Source: DATLGD01 sp035540755
GTDB lineage: Bacteria; Actinomycetota; Actinomycetes; Mycobacteriales; SCTD01
DNA: 53,203 bases
NCBI GenBank assembly: GCA_035540755.1
Contig: DATLGD010000053.1
Location: forward strand, 1 to 53,203
Direction of reading: 5' to 3'
Below, piece by piece: positions 42,301 through 50,091 of the stretch; position 1 is the first letter of the stretch; the number at the start of each line of letters is the position of its first letter. The translations under genes and the position numbers were made by a program. The notes under the pieces were generated by a model. The model did no database searches. It was not told the DNA's origin and saw only the letters and a program-made list of their open reading frames with translations.

Positions 42301-43565
42301 CCGCCACGCCGCCGCAGGTCCGCATCAACCGCGACCGCCTCTGGGCCGCGCTCATGGAGCTCAAGGAGATCGGCGCCTACGACGACGAGGCCACCGGCCT
42401 GCGGGGCGTTCGCCGGCTCGCCCTCACCGAAGCCGACGCCGAGGCCCGCCGCCGCTGCGTGCAGTGGATGACCGAAGCGGGACTCGAGGTGCGCGTCGAC
42501 AGGATCGGCAACGTGTACGCCACGCGGCCTGGACGGGACAGGTCGCTGCCGTGCGTGCTCATGGGCAGCCACATCGACACCGTCGCCACCGGCGGCGCCT
42601 TCGACGGAACCCTGGGCGTCCTCGGCGGCATCGAGGTCATGCGCACGCTCAACGCCGCCGGGATCGAGACGCTGCGCGACGTCGAGGTCGGGTTCTTCAC
42701 CGAGGAGGAAGGCGTCCGCTTCGGCACGGACATGCTTGGCTCTGCCGTCACCGCCGGCCGTATCCCGCTCGACCACGCCCACAAGCTGACCGACTCCGAC
42801 GGCAGGACCGTGGCCGAGGAGCTGCAGCGCATCGGCTTCGATGGCCCGGAGGACGAGCGCCGGCCGATCCCGCACGCCTACATCGAGTGCCACATCGAGC
42901 AGGGCCCCATCCTGGCCGAAGCCGGTGTCAGCGTCGGCATCGTCAAAGGTGTGCAGTCGATCTCCTGGCAGCGCCTCACCCTCCGTGGCGAGGCCGCGCA
43001 TGCCGGCACCACGCCGATCGGCTCCCGCCACGACGCGGGTCTGGTCGCCGCCAACGTCGTCGTCGAGCTGCGCCGCATGTGCGACAGCGGCGAGTTCGGG
43101 CAGCTGCGCGCCACCGTCGGGACCTTCGACATCGGCGCGGGACAGACCAACGTCATTCCGCACCACGCGATGCTCACGATCGACCTGCGCAACCCCGACG
43201 ACGAGGCGATGACCGCAGCCGAGCAGCACCTGGCCGGCTACGTCGACAGCATCTCCGCGCAGCATGGTGTCGCGGTCGCGTGGGAGCGGATGGCCAAGAC
43301 CGCCATGGTGCCGTTCCACCCCGCCATCCAGGACTTGCTGGCGCAGACCGCGCATGACCTCGGGCTCGGGTACGTCCGTGCCATGTCCGGAGCCGGCCAC
43401 GACGCGCAGGAGATCGCTGCGATCTGCCCGACGGCGATGGTGTTCGTCAGGGGTGAGAACGGCGGCATCAGCCACACACCCCGGGAGTACTCCACGCCCG
43501 ACGCCTGCGCCGACGGCGCGGACGTCCTGGCGAACGCCGTCCTGCGCCTGGCCAACCAGCCGTAG
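42297..43565 (+). CDS. N-carbamoyl-L-amino acid hydrolase / beta-ureidopropionase family (M20)
   Basis: 422 aa. Metal ligands of the amidase/hydantoinase-carbamoylase family: MGSHIDTVATGGAFDG (His, Asp), FFTEEEGVRFG (Glu pair), YIECHIEQGPIL (His), and SGAGHDAQEIAAICPTAM with the late His. GEAAHAGTTPIGSRHDA is the substrate-arginine region and SHTPREYS ends the domain. It hydrolyses N-carbamoyl amino acids (or allantoate-like ureides) to amino acid, CO2 and ammonia. It is translationally coupled to the ammonia-lyase-like gene, so the pair should break down a ureido or diamino acid; E. coli keeps ygeX next to ygeY and hyuA in a comparable setting. Confidence 0.9.
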   Translation: MTATPPQVRINRDRLWAALMELKEIGAYDDEATGLRGVRRLALTEADAEARRRCVQWMTEAGLEVRVDRIGNVYATRPGRDRSLPCVLMGSHIDTVATGGAFDGTLGVLGGIEVMRTLNAAGIETLRDVEVGFFTEEEGVRFGTDMLGSAVTAGRIPLDHAHKLTDSDGRTVAEELQRIGFDGPEDERRPIPHAYIECHIEQGPILAEAGVSVGIVKGVQSISWQRLTLRGEAAHAGTTPIGSRHDAGLVAANVVVELRRMCDSGEFGQLRATVGTFDIGAGQTNVIPHHAMLTIDLRNPDDEAMTAAEQHLAGYVDSISAQHGVAVAWERMAKTAMVPFHPAIQDLLAQTAHDLGLGYVRAMSGAGHDAQEIAAICPTAMVFVRGENGGISHTPREYSTPDACADGADVLANAVLRLANQP

Positions 43566-43806
43566 GCGCCACGTCGACCCAGACCTGTAGGCGTCCTGCC
43601 TGCTAGTGCTTGCACCCGCCCCGGTGCCCTCACCGACGACCCTCCGGATCGAGCCGCGAACACCCGCGCCGTTCCGCTGTGTCTGAGGTCGCCGGGAATG
43701 CCGTGTCAGTGCCGGCTGGCACGCTGCTGCCAAGAGGGGGTGCAGAGTTCGACGACAACCCTGGCGAGAGCAAGATCGTCTCGGGTCCAGGTTTCGCGTC
43801 AGGAGC

Positions 43807-44073
43807 ATGACCATGCTCTGGACGCGCAGCGGCCCTCCCTGTCCTCGGCCGGCCGAGAGGGCCGTCGCTCGGCGCTTGGAGAGGCACCCGTTGCTGATGG
43901 TAGGGACCGACCCGGTTGAGGTCGGTGGGTTGCTGCCCGCAGGCCGGCTGCGGTGCCCGGGGTGCACGGGCCGGCTCGGCCGTGGGGCTCTCCCGCGGAA
44001 TCAGAGCCTCCACCAGACCCGCGCGGTTCATGCCGGTCCCGGGCCGTGCCAGGCCGGCGGTTGGGGCCGCTGA
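43807..44073 (+). pseudogene. Degenerate fragment, mobile-element-associated zinc-ribbon/HTH protein
   Basis: Open for 88 codons. The stretch HPLLMVGTDPVEVGGLLPAG followed by RLRCPGCTGRLGR resembles the N-terminus of a zinc-ribbon HTH protein found with insertion elements in actinobacteria (recall only). After CxxC the expected continuation is shifted into other frames (RARPAVGA region) and stops at 44071. No intact downstream domain is present. It sits in a decayed patch with an antitoxin stub and an IS3-like stub. Confidence 0.4.
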
Positions 44074-44104
44074 CGTGTACGCCTGTCAGGCACACACTGC
44101 GTCC

Positions 44105-44314
44105 ATGGCTGTCAAGGACTCCCGGCTCGCCGTGCGCCTGGCTTCGCACCAGGACGCGCTGATCCGGCATGCCGCTGAGGTGGAGGGGTGCCCCGTCCGA
44201 TCGCGGAGGACGACGACACCAGCGGCTTCAACAGCGGCGAGCCTCCGCTCGACGACTACCTGCGTCAGCGGGCGCTGGCCAACCACGTCCAGGGTGCCTC
44301 GCGCTGCTTCGTGA
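44105..44314 (+). pseudogene. Truncated DUF1778-type antitoxin
   Basis: ATG at 44105 begins MAVKDSRLAVRLASHQDALI then RHAAEVEG, the N-terminal ribbon-helix-helix half of DUF1778 antitoxins. After about 28 residues the match ends abruptly at the point where the toxin sequence begins (44188); the frame then runs out of phase through the toxin gene. A deletion has therefore removed the rest of the antitoxin, including the toxin-neutralising tail. Confidence 0.75.
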
Positions 44315-44673
44315 CCTGCCGCGCCGACCGGGTCGTCGGCTACTACGCGCTGGCCTCGGCCAGCGTCCAGCACCGCGATGCCACCGGGAAGGTGCGGCGC
44401 AACATGCCGGATCCAGTGCCGGTGGTCCTCCTGTCGCGGCTCGCGGTGGACCGCACGGAGCAGGGCTCCGGGCTGGGGAAGCACCTTCTCCGCGACGCCA
44501 TCCTGCGCTCGGTCGCGGCATCGGAGATCATCGGCGTTCGAGCTCTGTTAGTACACGCGCTCAACGACACCGCCCGCGCCTTCTACGCCCACTTCGACGT
44601 CGGACCGTCGCCGACCGACCCGCTGCACTTGCTGCTGCTGATGAAGGACGCGCGCGCCGCAATCGGTCGCTGA
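44188..44673 (+). CDS. GNAT acetyltransferase toxin (TacT/AtaT-like)
   Basis: 161 aa. DDTSGFNSGEPPLDDYLRQRALANH is the usual toxin N-terminus, VLLSRLAVDRTEQGSGLGKHLL the acetyl-CoA-binding motif A, and ALLVHALNDTARAFYAHFDVGPSP holds the catalytic Tyr region. TacT-type toxins acetylate aminoacyl-tRNA and are paired with DUF1778 antitoxins. Here only the first 28 residues of the antitoxin remain just upstream, overlapping this start (GTG at 44188 behind GGTGGAGGG). The toxin frame is intact, so it must be weak, silent or tolerated. Confidence 0.87.
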   Translation: MPRPIAEDDDTSGFNSGEPPLDDYLRQRALANHVQGASRCFVTCRADRVVGYYALASASVQHRDATGKVRRNMPDPVPVVLLSRLAVDRTEQGSGLGKHLLRDAILRSVAASEIIGVRALLVHALNDTARAFYAHFDVGPSPTDPLHLLLLMKDARAAIGR

Positions 44674-45077
44674 GCCGGGTCAGCGGAGTACCTCCAGACG
44701 TTGCGCGCAGGTCGGCGCTCGGTGCTGGCCCTCAGTACGTCGGGAAGACCCGGAATGACAGCCCGACCGGTGCAGCCGCGTGCGCGAACGGATCGCGAGA
44801 TTCCAGTTTCTAGGGGACCCAGCACTCCCTCCCGACGGCCGGCGGCGACGAGGTCGGCGTTCGTGCCGCTGTGGCGGCCGGCCCTTGACCCGTGTCGCGT
44901 GGAAGCCGGGTCCTCGCCCGGGTGGAAGTACAGGTGACGACGCAGACAGCCGCCGGGTTCCAGCGTCGCCCAGCCGCGACCGCGACAGGATTTCCCTCGT
45001 CCGGGCCTCCCTCGAGAACTGGGACCTGCTGCGGGTTCGGTCCACACCTCTTCCGCGGGACGTGGTCCTGCGGGAGG
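44674..45077. other. Degenerate gap without recognisable gene
   Basis: 404 bases between the toxin and the IS3-like stub. Short frames are open on both strands but none has a ribosome site, codon pattern or motif I recognise. Probably decayed insertion sequence or old flank. Confidence 0.4.
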
Positions 45078-45229
45078 ATGTCGCTGCGCCCAAGCAGTCC
45101 CGAGGAGTTCCAGCGTGACGTCGTGCGGGTCGCTCGCCGCGGCGACCTGAGCCAGGTCGAGGTCGCGGCTGACCTCGACATCTCGGTCGAGCCGGTGAGG
45201 CGCTGGTGCCGCCAGGCCGACATCGTGGC
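45078..45229 (+). pseudogene. IS3-type transposase OrfA fragment
   Basis: ATG at 45078 behind CGGGAGG. PSSPEEFQRDVVRVARRG, LSQVEVAADLDISVEPVRRW and CRQADI follow the N-terminal HTH of IS3-family OrfA proteins (usually about 95-100 aa). The match ends after about 50 codons and the frame then runs into unrelated sequence; OrfB and terminal repeats are absent. Confidence 0.7.
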
Positions 45230-45272
45230 CTCGGCCTGCGCCGGTGTCCACCGTGTGGACGTCCGCAATCGG

Positions 45273-46034
45273 TCAGCCCTGTGCAGTAGGCATGATCCAC
45301 AGCTCGCCGACGGCCACGTGCCGCGGGCGGGTGACCATGTAGGTCACTCCGTCGGCGATGTCTTGGGCGTCCAGCTCGCGGAATCCGCCGAAGTTCGCCT
45401 CGATGTCCTCGATGACCTCGGCGCTGTTGTGCGAGACGAGCTCGGTCGCGACCTTGCCGGGCTCCAGGACGCCGACGCGGACGTGGCTCTTGGCGAGCTC
45501 CTGCCGGAGCGACTCGCTGAACCCGTTCACTCCGAACTTGGTCATGCTGTAGACGGCCATGTTCCTCATCGACACTCGGCCGGCGATGGAGGAGATGTTG
45601 ACGAGGTCAGCCACCTGACGAGGGCCCTCCTGCGCGGCTCGCTGCAGGTGCGGAAGGGCCGCGTTGGTCATGTAGAGCAGCCCCTTCTGGTTGATGTCGA
45701 TCATCCGCTCCCACTCGTTGGCGTCGGCCCCGACAACGGTGCCGAGAAGCATGAGGGCGGCGTTGTTCACCAGGATGTCGAGGCGTCCGAAGTGGTCCGC
45801 GGCTGTCTGCACGGCGGCTTCGGCCTGGGTGCGGTCCGAGATGTCGGCGGGGATCGCCAGCGCGGCGCCGCCGGACTTCTCGATCTGCGCGACCAGGTCG
45901 TCCAGGCGGTCGCGTCGGCGGGCGACGACGGCGACGGACGCGCCGTGCTCAGCGAGGTGCAGGGCGGTCGAGTGGCCGATGCCGCTGCTGGCGCCGGTGA
46001 CGAGCGCGACGGTTCCGGCGAGGCGGGAGGTCAT
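45273..46034 (-). CDS. SDR family oxidoreductase
   Basis: 253 aa, classical short-chain dehydrogenase. TGASSGIGHSTALHL is the cofactor motif, with VVARRRDRLDDL suggesting NADP preference (Arg pair after strand 2); then DILVNNAALM, ISSIAGRVS (Ser) and YSMTKFGV (Tyr, Lys). Substrate unknown. ATG at 46034 follows CGAAAGGACCACGTC. It lies downstream of a second SDR on the same strand (137 bp) and beside the XRE regulator, which probably controls both. Confidence 0.92.
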   Translation of the reverse strand: MTSRLAGTVALVTGASSGIGHSTALHLAEHGASVAVVARRRDRLDDLVAQIEKSGGAALAIPADISDRTQAEAAVQTAADHFGRLDILVNNAALMLLGTVVGADANEWERMIDINQKGLLYMTNAALPHLQRAAQEGPRQVADLVNISSIAGRVSMRNMAVYSMTKFGVNGFSESLRQELAKSHVRVGVLEPGKVATELVSHNSAEVIEDIEANFGGFRELDAQDIADGVTYMVTRPRHVAVGELWIMPTAQG

Positions 46035-46171
46035 GACGTGGTCCTTTCGGGGCGGGGTCAGGGTGGTGCGCCCGTGGGGGCGCATCCGGGGCGGAGGGTG
46101 TTGCGATCAGGAGCGCCGCGCCGCCGCGAGCGCGGTGGCTTCGGCGGGTTCGCTTGGCGTGGCCGGTGTGG

Positions 46172-47017
46172 TCAGGCGTCGTCGTGGCTCAGCGACGTCG
46201 ACAGCTCCGTGTGGGCGTCGGCCTGCGCGCGCAGGTCGTCGGCCTTCTGCTTCAGGGCGGCGACGGCGTCGGCCCCGGCGGCCCAGCGCACGGGCGGATC
46301 GTCGCTGCCGGCGAGCTGGACGAGGGCGGCGGCGAGCTTGGCCGGGTCGCCGCCCTGCTTGCCGTTCATCTGCTTCCAGCCGTCGACGGTCTGGCGGGTC
46401 TTCTCGGCGTAGTCGTCGATCGTCGGCTGGGCGTAGGTCGTGGACTCCGGCGACAGCAGGGCGGTGCGGAAGAAGCCCGGCTCGACGACCATGGTCTTGA
46501 TGCCGAACGGCTCGACCTCGGGCGCGAGCGACTCCATCCAGCCCTCGACCGCGAACTTCGACGCGACGTAGGCGGAGGTGAATGCCGAGCCGGTGATGCC
46601 GGCGACCGAGCTGAGCGCGACGATCAGGCCGGAGCGCTGCCCGCGCATGACGGGCAGGACCGCCCGCGCGACGTTGAGCTGGCCGAACAGGTTGGTCTCG
46701 ACCTGCGCCCGGAAGTCGTCCGCCGGGATCTCCTCGAAGAAGCCGGCGAAGAAGTTGCCGGCGTTGTTGACCAGGACGTCGACGCGCCCGAACCGGTCCA
46801 CCGCCGCCTGCACGGCGGCCGCCGCGTCTGCCGGGTCGGTGACGTCGAGTCTGACCGCCAGGAGGTCGTCCGAGGCGCCGACGGCGGCCTGCACCTTCTG
46901 CGGGTCGCGGCCCGTGGCGACGACCGCGTGCCCGGCGGCCACGGCCGCCTTCGCGATGTCCACACCCATGCCCCGGCCCGCGCCGGTGATCATCCAGACC
47001 TGCTTGCCCTGCGTCAT
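46172..47017 (-). CDS. SDR family oxidoreductase
   Basis: 281 aa. ITGAGRGMGVDIAKAAV, ATGRDPQKVQAAV, VDVLVNNAGNFF, LSSVAGITG (Ser) and YVASKFAVEGW (Tyr, Lys) complete the SDR signatures; the long C-terminus (PESTTYAQPTIDDYAEKTRQ onward) is typical of oxidoreductases of this subgroup. Substrate unknown. ATG at 47017 follows GAGGGGAGCGAC. It is divergent from the XRE gene with 144 bp between starts, which hold a dyad at 47104-47134, so regulation by that protein is likely. Confidence 0.92.
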   Translation of the reverse strand: MTQGKQVWMITGAGRGMGVDIAKAAVAAGHAVVATGRDPQKVQAAVGASDDLLAVRLDVTDPADAAAAVQAAVDRFGRVDVLVNNAGNFFAGFFEEIPADDFRAQVETNLFGQLNVARAVLPVMRGQRSGLIVALSSVAGITGSAFTSAYVASKFAVEGWMESLAPEVEPFGIKTMVVEPGFFRTALLSPESTTYAQPTIDDYAEKTRQTVDGWKQMNGKQGGDPAKLAAALVQLAGSDDPPVRWAAGADAVAALKQKADDLRAQADAHTELSTSLSHDDA

Positions 47018-47103
47018 GTCGCTCCCCTCGGATGCTGTCGTGCCGCGCCGTGCGGCGGCTGGCCACCAGAGAACCCGCCTCGAAGGGCGTGAGGAAGGCA
47101 CCG

Positions 47104-47134
47104 CTGAGAGGTGCACCAGCAGGGCACCCCTCAG
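47104..47134. promoter_or_regulatory. Candidate operator dyad in SDR-XRE divergent region
   Basis: CTGAGAGGTGC (47104-47114) and GCACCCCTCAG (47124-47134) form an inverted repeat with one mismatch around a 9-bp spacer. It ends 16 bp before the TACCGT -10 of the XRE gene, so it is well placed as the regulator's binding site. Confidence 0.6.
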
Positions 47135-47161
47135 CCCGCACAGGCGGCCTACCGTTGTGGT

Positions 47162-48091
47162 GTGAGCCACCGCGACGACGTCAAGGCGTTCCTCAGCTCC
47201 CGCCGAGCGAAGATCACCCCGGGGCGGGCTGGGCTGCCGACGCACGGACGTGCCCGGCGCGTCCCGGGGCTCCGGCGCAGCGAGGTCGCCGACCTCGCCG
47301 GGGTCAGCGTGGAGTACTACTCCCGCCTGGAGCGCGGTGACCTCGCCGGCGTCTCCGAGGAGGTCCTGGAGGCGCTGGCACGCGCCCTCCAGCTCGACGA
47401 AGCCGAGCGGGCGCACCTGATCGACCTGGCCCGCGCAGCCGGACCGGCGGCCCGAGCCCGCCGGCAGGCGCCGGCACGCGAGGTCCGCCCGTCGGTCCGG
47501 CGCCTGCTCGACCTGATGACCGACGTACCGGTCCTGGTCAACAGCGGCAACGGCGACGTCGTCGCAGCGAACGCGCTCGGACGGGCGCTGTTCGCGCCGC
47601 TGTTCGCGAGCCCGACGAGCAGCGCCGGACGGCGTCCGAACCACGCCCGGTTCATCTTCCTCGATGCCCGCTCCCGCGACTTCTGGATCGCCTGGGACCA
47701 GGCCGCGGACAACAACGTCGCCGCGCTGCGCACCGAGGCCGGCAGGGACCCCTACGACCGGACGCTGACCGACCTCGTCGGGGAGCTGTCCACCCGCAGC
47801 CAGGAGTTCCGCATGCGGTGGGCCGCGCACGACGTCCGCCTGCACCGCACCGGCCGCAAGGCGATCCGCCACCCGGTCGTGGGCGACCTGAACCTGGAGT
47901 TCGAGGCCCTGGAGCTGCCCGCCGATCCGGGGCTGACGTTCATCACCTTCAGCGCACCCGCCGGGTCGCCCGACGCGGACGCCTTGACGCTGCTGGCGAG
48001 CTGGTCCGCGGGACACCACGGCGCCAGGCCGTCATCAGCACCGGCGGGCGCCAGCGATCGTCGTGAAGCTCCACCACGAACCGGCTCCTAG
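47162..48091 (+). CDS. XRE family regulator with MmyB-like ligand domain
   Basis: 309 aa. Residues about 3-85 are an XRE HTH (SSRRAKITPGRAGLP, VPGLRRSEVADLAGVSVEYYSRLERG). Residues about 105-285 are the PAS-like MmyB ligand domain (VRRLLDLMTDVPVLVNSGNGDVVAANALGRALF, NHARFIFLD, TLTDLVGELSTRSQEFRMRW, HPVVGDLNLEFEALELP). Proteins of this kind bind fatty acid-like ligands and usually control an adjacent dehydrogenase gene. GTG at 47162 lies 6 nt after TACCGT, so the transcript is probably leaderless. Confidence 0.92.
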   Translation: MSHRDDVKAFLSSRRAKITPGRAGLPTHGRARRVPGLRRSEVADLAGVSVEYYSRLERGDLAGVSEEVLEALARALQLDEAERAHLIDLARAAGPAARARRQAPAREVRPSVRRLLDLMTDVPVLVNSGNGDVVAANALGRALFAPLFASPTSSAGRRPNHARFIFLDARSRDFWIAWDQAADNNVAALRTEAGRDPYDRTLTDLVGELSTRSQEFRMRWAAHDVRLHRTGRKAIRHPVVGDLNLEFEALELPADPGLTFITFSAPAGSPDADALTLLASWSAGHHGARPSSAPAGASDRREAPPRTGS

Positions 48092-48329
48092 GCGCGGCTC
48101 TGCGCCCCCAGGAAAGCTGCTCCGAGAGCCGAACCCCGAGCGGCGCAGTCGGAACTCTGCGTCGGAACTGGTTCTTCCGGGACAGCGGCGCATGTCAGAT
48201 CGTCCAGCTGCTTGTGCAACTCGCCAGGATCGGGGCACATGCTTGTCAGCCCTGGCGTGAGACCGGCCGGCCAACGCGGGGTCAGGTCCCGGTGCTTGGA
48301 GCCACAGGCCCCGGGGCCGCCGCTCGTGC

Positions 48330-49088
48330 TCAGCCCCGGCCGTCGTCGCTGACCGTCCCGGTACGCGCCAGGCGCTCGGCGAGGTCGCGGAGCTTGACGT
48401 TGTTGTGCTGGCTGGCCAGCACCAGCATCCCGAACGCCTCATCGGCCGTGATCTTGTGACGTTCCATCAAGATGCCCTGCGCTTGCCCGATCAGCTCTCG
48501 GGTCGTCACGGCCCGCTTCAGCTGCTCCTGCCGACGGACGGTCGAGTAGGCCATCGCTGCGTGTGAGGCGAACAGCTGACCCACCTGCTGGGCGTCCTCG
48601 CTGAAAGCGTGCGGCTGCCGGGCGTACAGGTTCAACGCGCCCAGGTTGTCTCCGTCGACGAACAGCTGCAGCGCGAGGATGCTACGTGCGCCGCCCGCGC
48701 ACGCCCGGGCGCTGAACAACGGCCAACGCTCCTCCTCAGCGGTGTCAGCGACCAGGACGGTGTGCTGCTCGTAGACAGCGTCAAGGCAAGGTCCCTCACC
48801 ACACTGTTCCTGGAGCTTGTCCATGGTGGAGGCGAACGTGCTGGAGGCAGCCTCCGTCACCAAGGTGCGCCGCGCAGCGACAAGGCTCAGCGACCCGTCA
48901 TCAGCGCCGGGCACCAGCCGCACCGCGGAGCTCACCACGGCAAGCAACGTTTCGGCCGGGTCGTCCTGACCGTGCAGCTGCCGAGACAGCTCCATCAGCC
49001 GCGTGGCGAGGTCGCCACGCTCCAGGCTCTCGAGGTCCTCGCCGCCGGACCCGGCACTGTCGTCGGACGCGGTGGCGTCGGACCTCAC
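48330..49088 (-). CDS. GAF-ANTAR regulator
   Basis: 252 aa. GAF domain about residues 30-165 (ETLLAVVSSAVRLVPGADDGSLSLV, GEGPCLDAVYEQHTVLVAD, LALQLFVDGDNLGALNLYA) and ANTAR domain about 180-240 (LIGQAQGILMERHKITADEAF, LRDLAERLARTG). The Cys in GEGPC is common in this GAF class and may sense redox. Predicted RNA-binding antiterminator. GTG at 49088 overlaps the stop of the receiver-like gene (GTGA) and has GGAGGTG upstream, so the two are co-translated. Confidence 0.9.
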   Translation of the reverse strand: MRSDATASDDSAGSGGEDLESLERGDLATRLMELSRQLHGQDDPAETLLAVVSSAVRLVPGADDGSLSLVAARRTLVTEAASSTFASTMDKLQEQCGEGPCLDAVYEQHTVLVADTAEEERWPLFSARACAGGARSILALQLFVDGDNLGALNLYARQPHAFSEDAQQVGQLFASHAAMAYSTVRRQEQLKRAVTTRELIGQAQGILMERHKITADEAFGMLVLASQHNNVKLRDLAERLARTGTVSDDGRG

Positions 49089-49765
49089 GCATCCCACCTC
49101 CTTCTCGAGCGCGCATCATGTGCATCCCGGTCTGAGCAGAGAACCTGATGGCCGGTCCGGACCCGTGGCTCCAGCAGCGCAAGGAGCTGGTCGGCCGTCT
49201 CCTCCTGCGAGAGCTGTCGGGTGAAGACGCTGTGCGCGCCCGCGTCCAGCATCAGGCCAACACCGTTGCTGTTCGACACCTGAACCGCCCGGAAGGTCGA
49301 CGGCGCGAACAGCGCAACCTCGCTGAGCAGCTCGGCCGCGCTCAGCATCACGAGCGCGTCACCGATCACAAGAAGGTCCGGCTGCTCAGCCACCACCACG
49401 CCCAGAGCCTCTGCTCCGTTCTCGCTCGCGCCGATCACCTGGACGCCGCGAGCCGACAACGCTTGGCTGAGCCTGTCGGCGAAATGCAGATGCCGGTGAG
49501 CGACGACCGCCCGGCGCCCGATCGCGCCGCCCAGTGCAGCCGGCTGCTTCGCCAGGTCGGATGACGCGCACGCGAGCACGGTGGCGTGCGCGTGGGCAAG
49601 CAGGTCGATCCGGCGCCGGGCCTCGAACTGCTCCTGACGTGACAGCGGACCCGCGTGCAGGACGCGCTCACGAGCCTGCCGCGCGAGGTTCCAGGCGTCG
49701 ATGCCCTCCACCTGGCGCAGCAGCAACGCGACCGGGCTCTGCGCGTCGCTGTCCAGTTGCGACAT
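49085..49765 (-). CDS. Receiver-like protein upstream of GAF-ANTAR
   Basis: 226 aa. The N-terminal helical part (VALLLRQVEGIDAWNLARQARERVL through FEARRRIDLLAHAHATVLA) precedes a response-regulator-like fold (RAVVAHRHLHFADRLSQALSA, GVVVAEQPDLLVIGDAL, AHSVFTRQLS). The usual phospho-Asp column reads Gly followed by Asp (LVIGD), so phosphorylation may be altered or lost; Lys at the switch position is also not evident. ATG at 49765 follows AGAGGGGACCGG. It overlaps the GAF-ANTAR start, suggesting that this pair forms one signalling module. Confidence 0.8.
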   Translation of the reverse strand: MSQLDSDAQSPVALLLRQVEGIDAWNLARQARERVLHAGPLSRQEQFEARRRIDLLAHAHATVLACASSDLAKQPAALGGAIGRRAVVAHRHLHFADRLSQALSARGVQVIGASENGAEALGVVVAEQPDLLVIGDALVMLSAAELLSEVALFAPSTFRAVQVSNSNGVGLMLDAGAHSVFTRQLSQEETADQLLALLEPRVRTGHQVLCSDRDAHDARSRRRWDA

Positions 49766-49858
49766 CGCCGGTCCCCTCTGCGGGTTCTGCGCTGCCCAAC
49801 GGCAACGCCAAGGCTTGACGCCCTGTCGTTGCGGCTGTGCGACCAACCGACCTGAAGC

Positions 49859-49906
49859 AACCTATCTGGATGCGCTGAGACAGCAACCTTACCGTCCAGA
49901 TAGGTT
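49859..49906. promoter_or_regulatory. Perfect 12-bp inverted repeat upstream of the receiver/ANTAR operon
   Basis: AACCTATCTGGA (49859-49870) and TCCAGATAGGTT (49895-49906) are exact inverse copies separated by 24 bp, about 95 bp upstream of the operon start. On the minus strand TAAGGT lies between the arms. Best read as an operator; a tiny inverted-repeat element is the alternative. Confidence 0.6.
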
Positions 49907-49956
49907 TGTCTTCCGGGACAGGTTCGCCCTCCGCCCCGCCTGTCTTTCGCCCCAGG

Positions 49957-50014
49957 ACACGCGCTCGTCGAGACCGCCAGCGCCTGCTACGCCCACCTCG
50001 ACGTCACACCGGCC
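49957..50014 (+). pseudogene. Fragment of a GNAT toxin-type gene
   Basis: About 58 bases here match 44553-44610, inside the intact GNAT toxin gene, at roughly 80% by eye and in the same orientation. Translated, HALVETASACYAHLDVTPA aligns with HALNDTARAFYAHFDVGPS. No start, motif A or remainder is present. Confidence 0.5.
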
Positions 50015-50035
50015 GCGGTAGGCGGATGCACTGCT

Positions 50036-50057
50036 GCGAACTGTTCGCAAGTACAGT
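50036..50057 (+). promoter_or_regulatory. Candidate operator and promoter of the ABC importer
   Basis: GCGAAC-T-GTTCGC (50036-50048) is a perfect palindrome ending 4 bp before TACAGT (50052-50057), a good -10, about 35 bp upstream of the solute-binding protein start. A repressor bound here would block the promoter. Confidence 0.5.
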
Positions 50058-50091
50058 CTCTGGGCAACAAGGCATCCAGGGACGGAGTGAC

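Noticed and set aside
43566..43806. Short open frames after the carbamoylase gene
   Set aside because: No ribosome sites, no conserved motif and competing frames on both strands; treated as non-coding flank of the decayed mobile patch.
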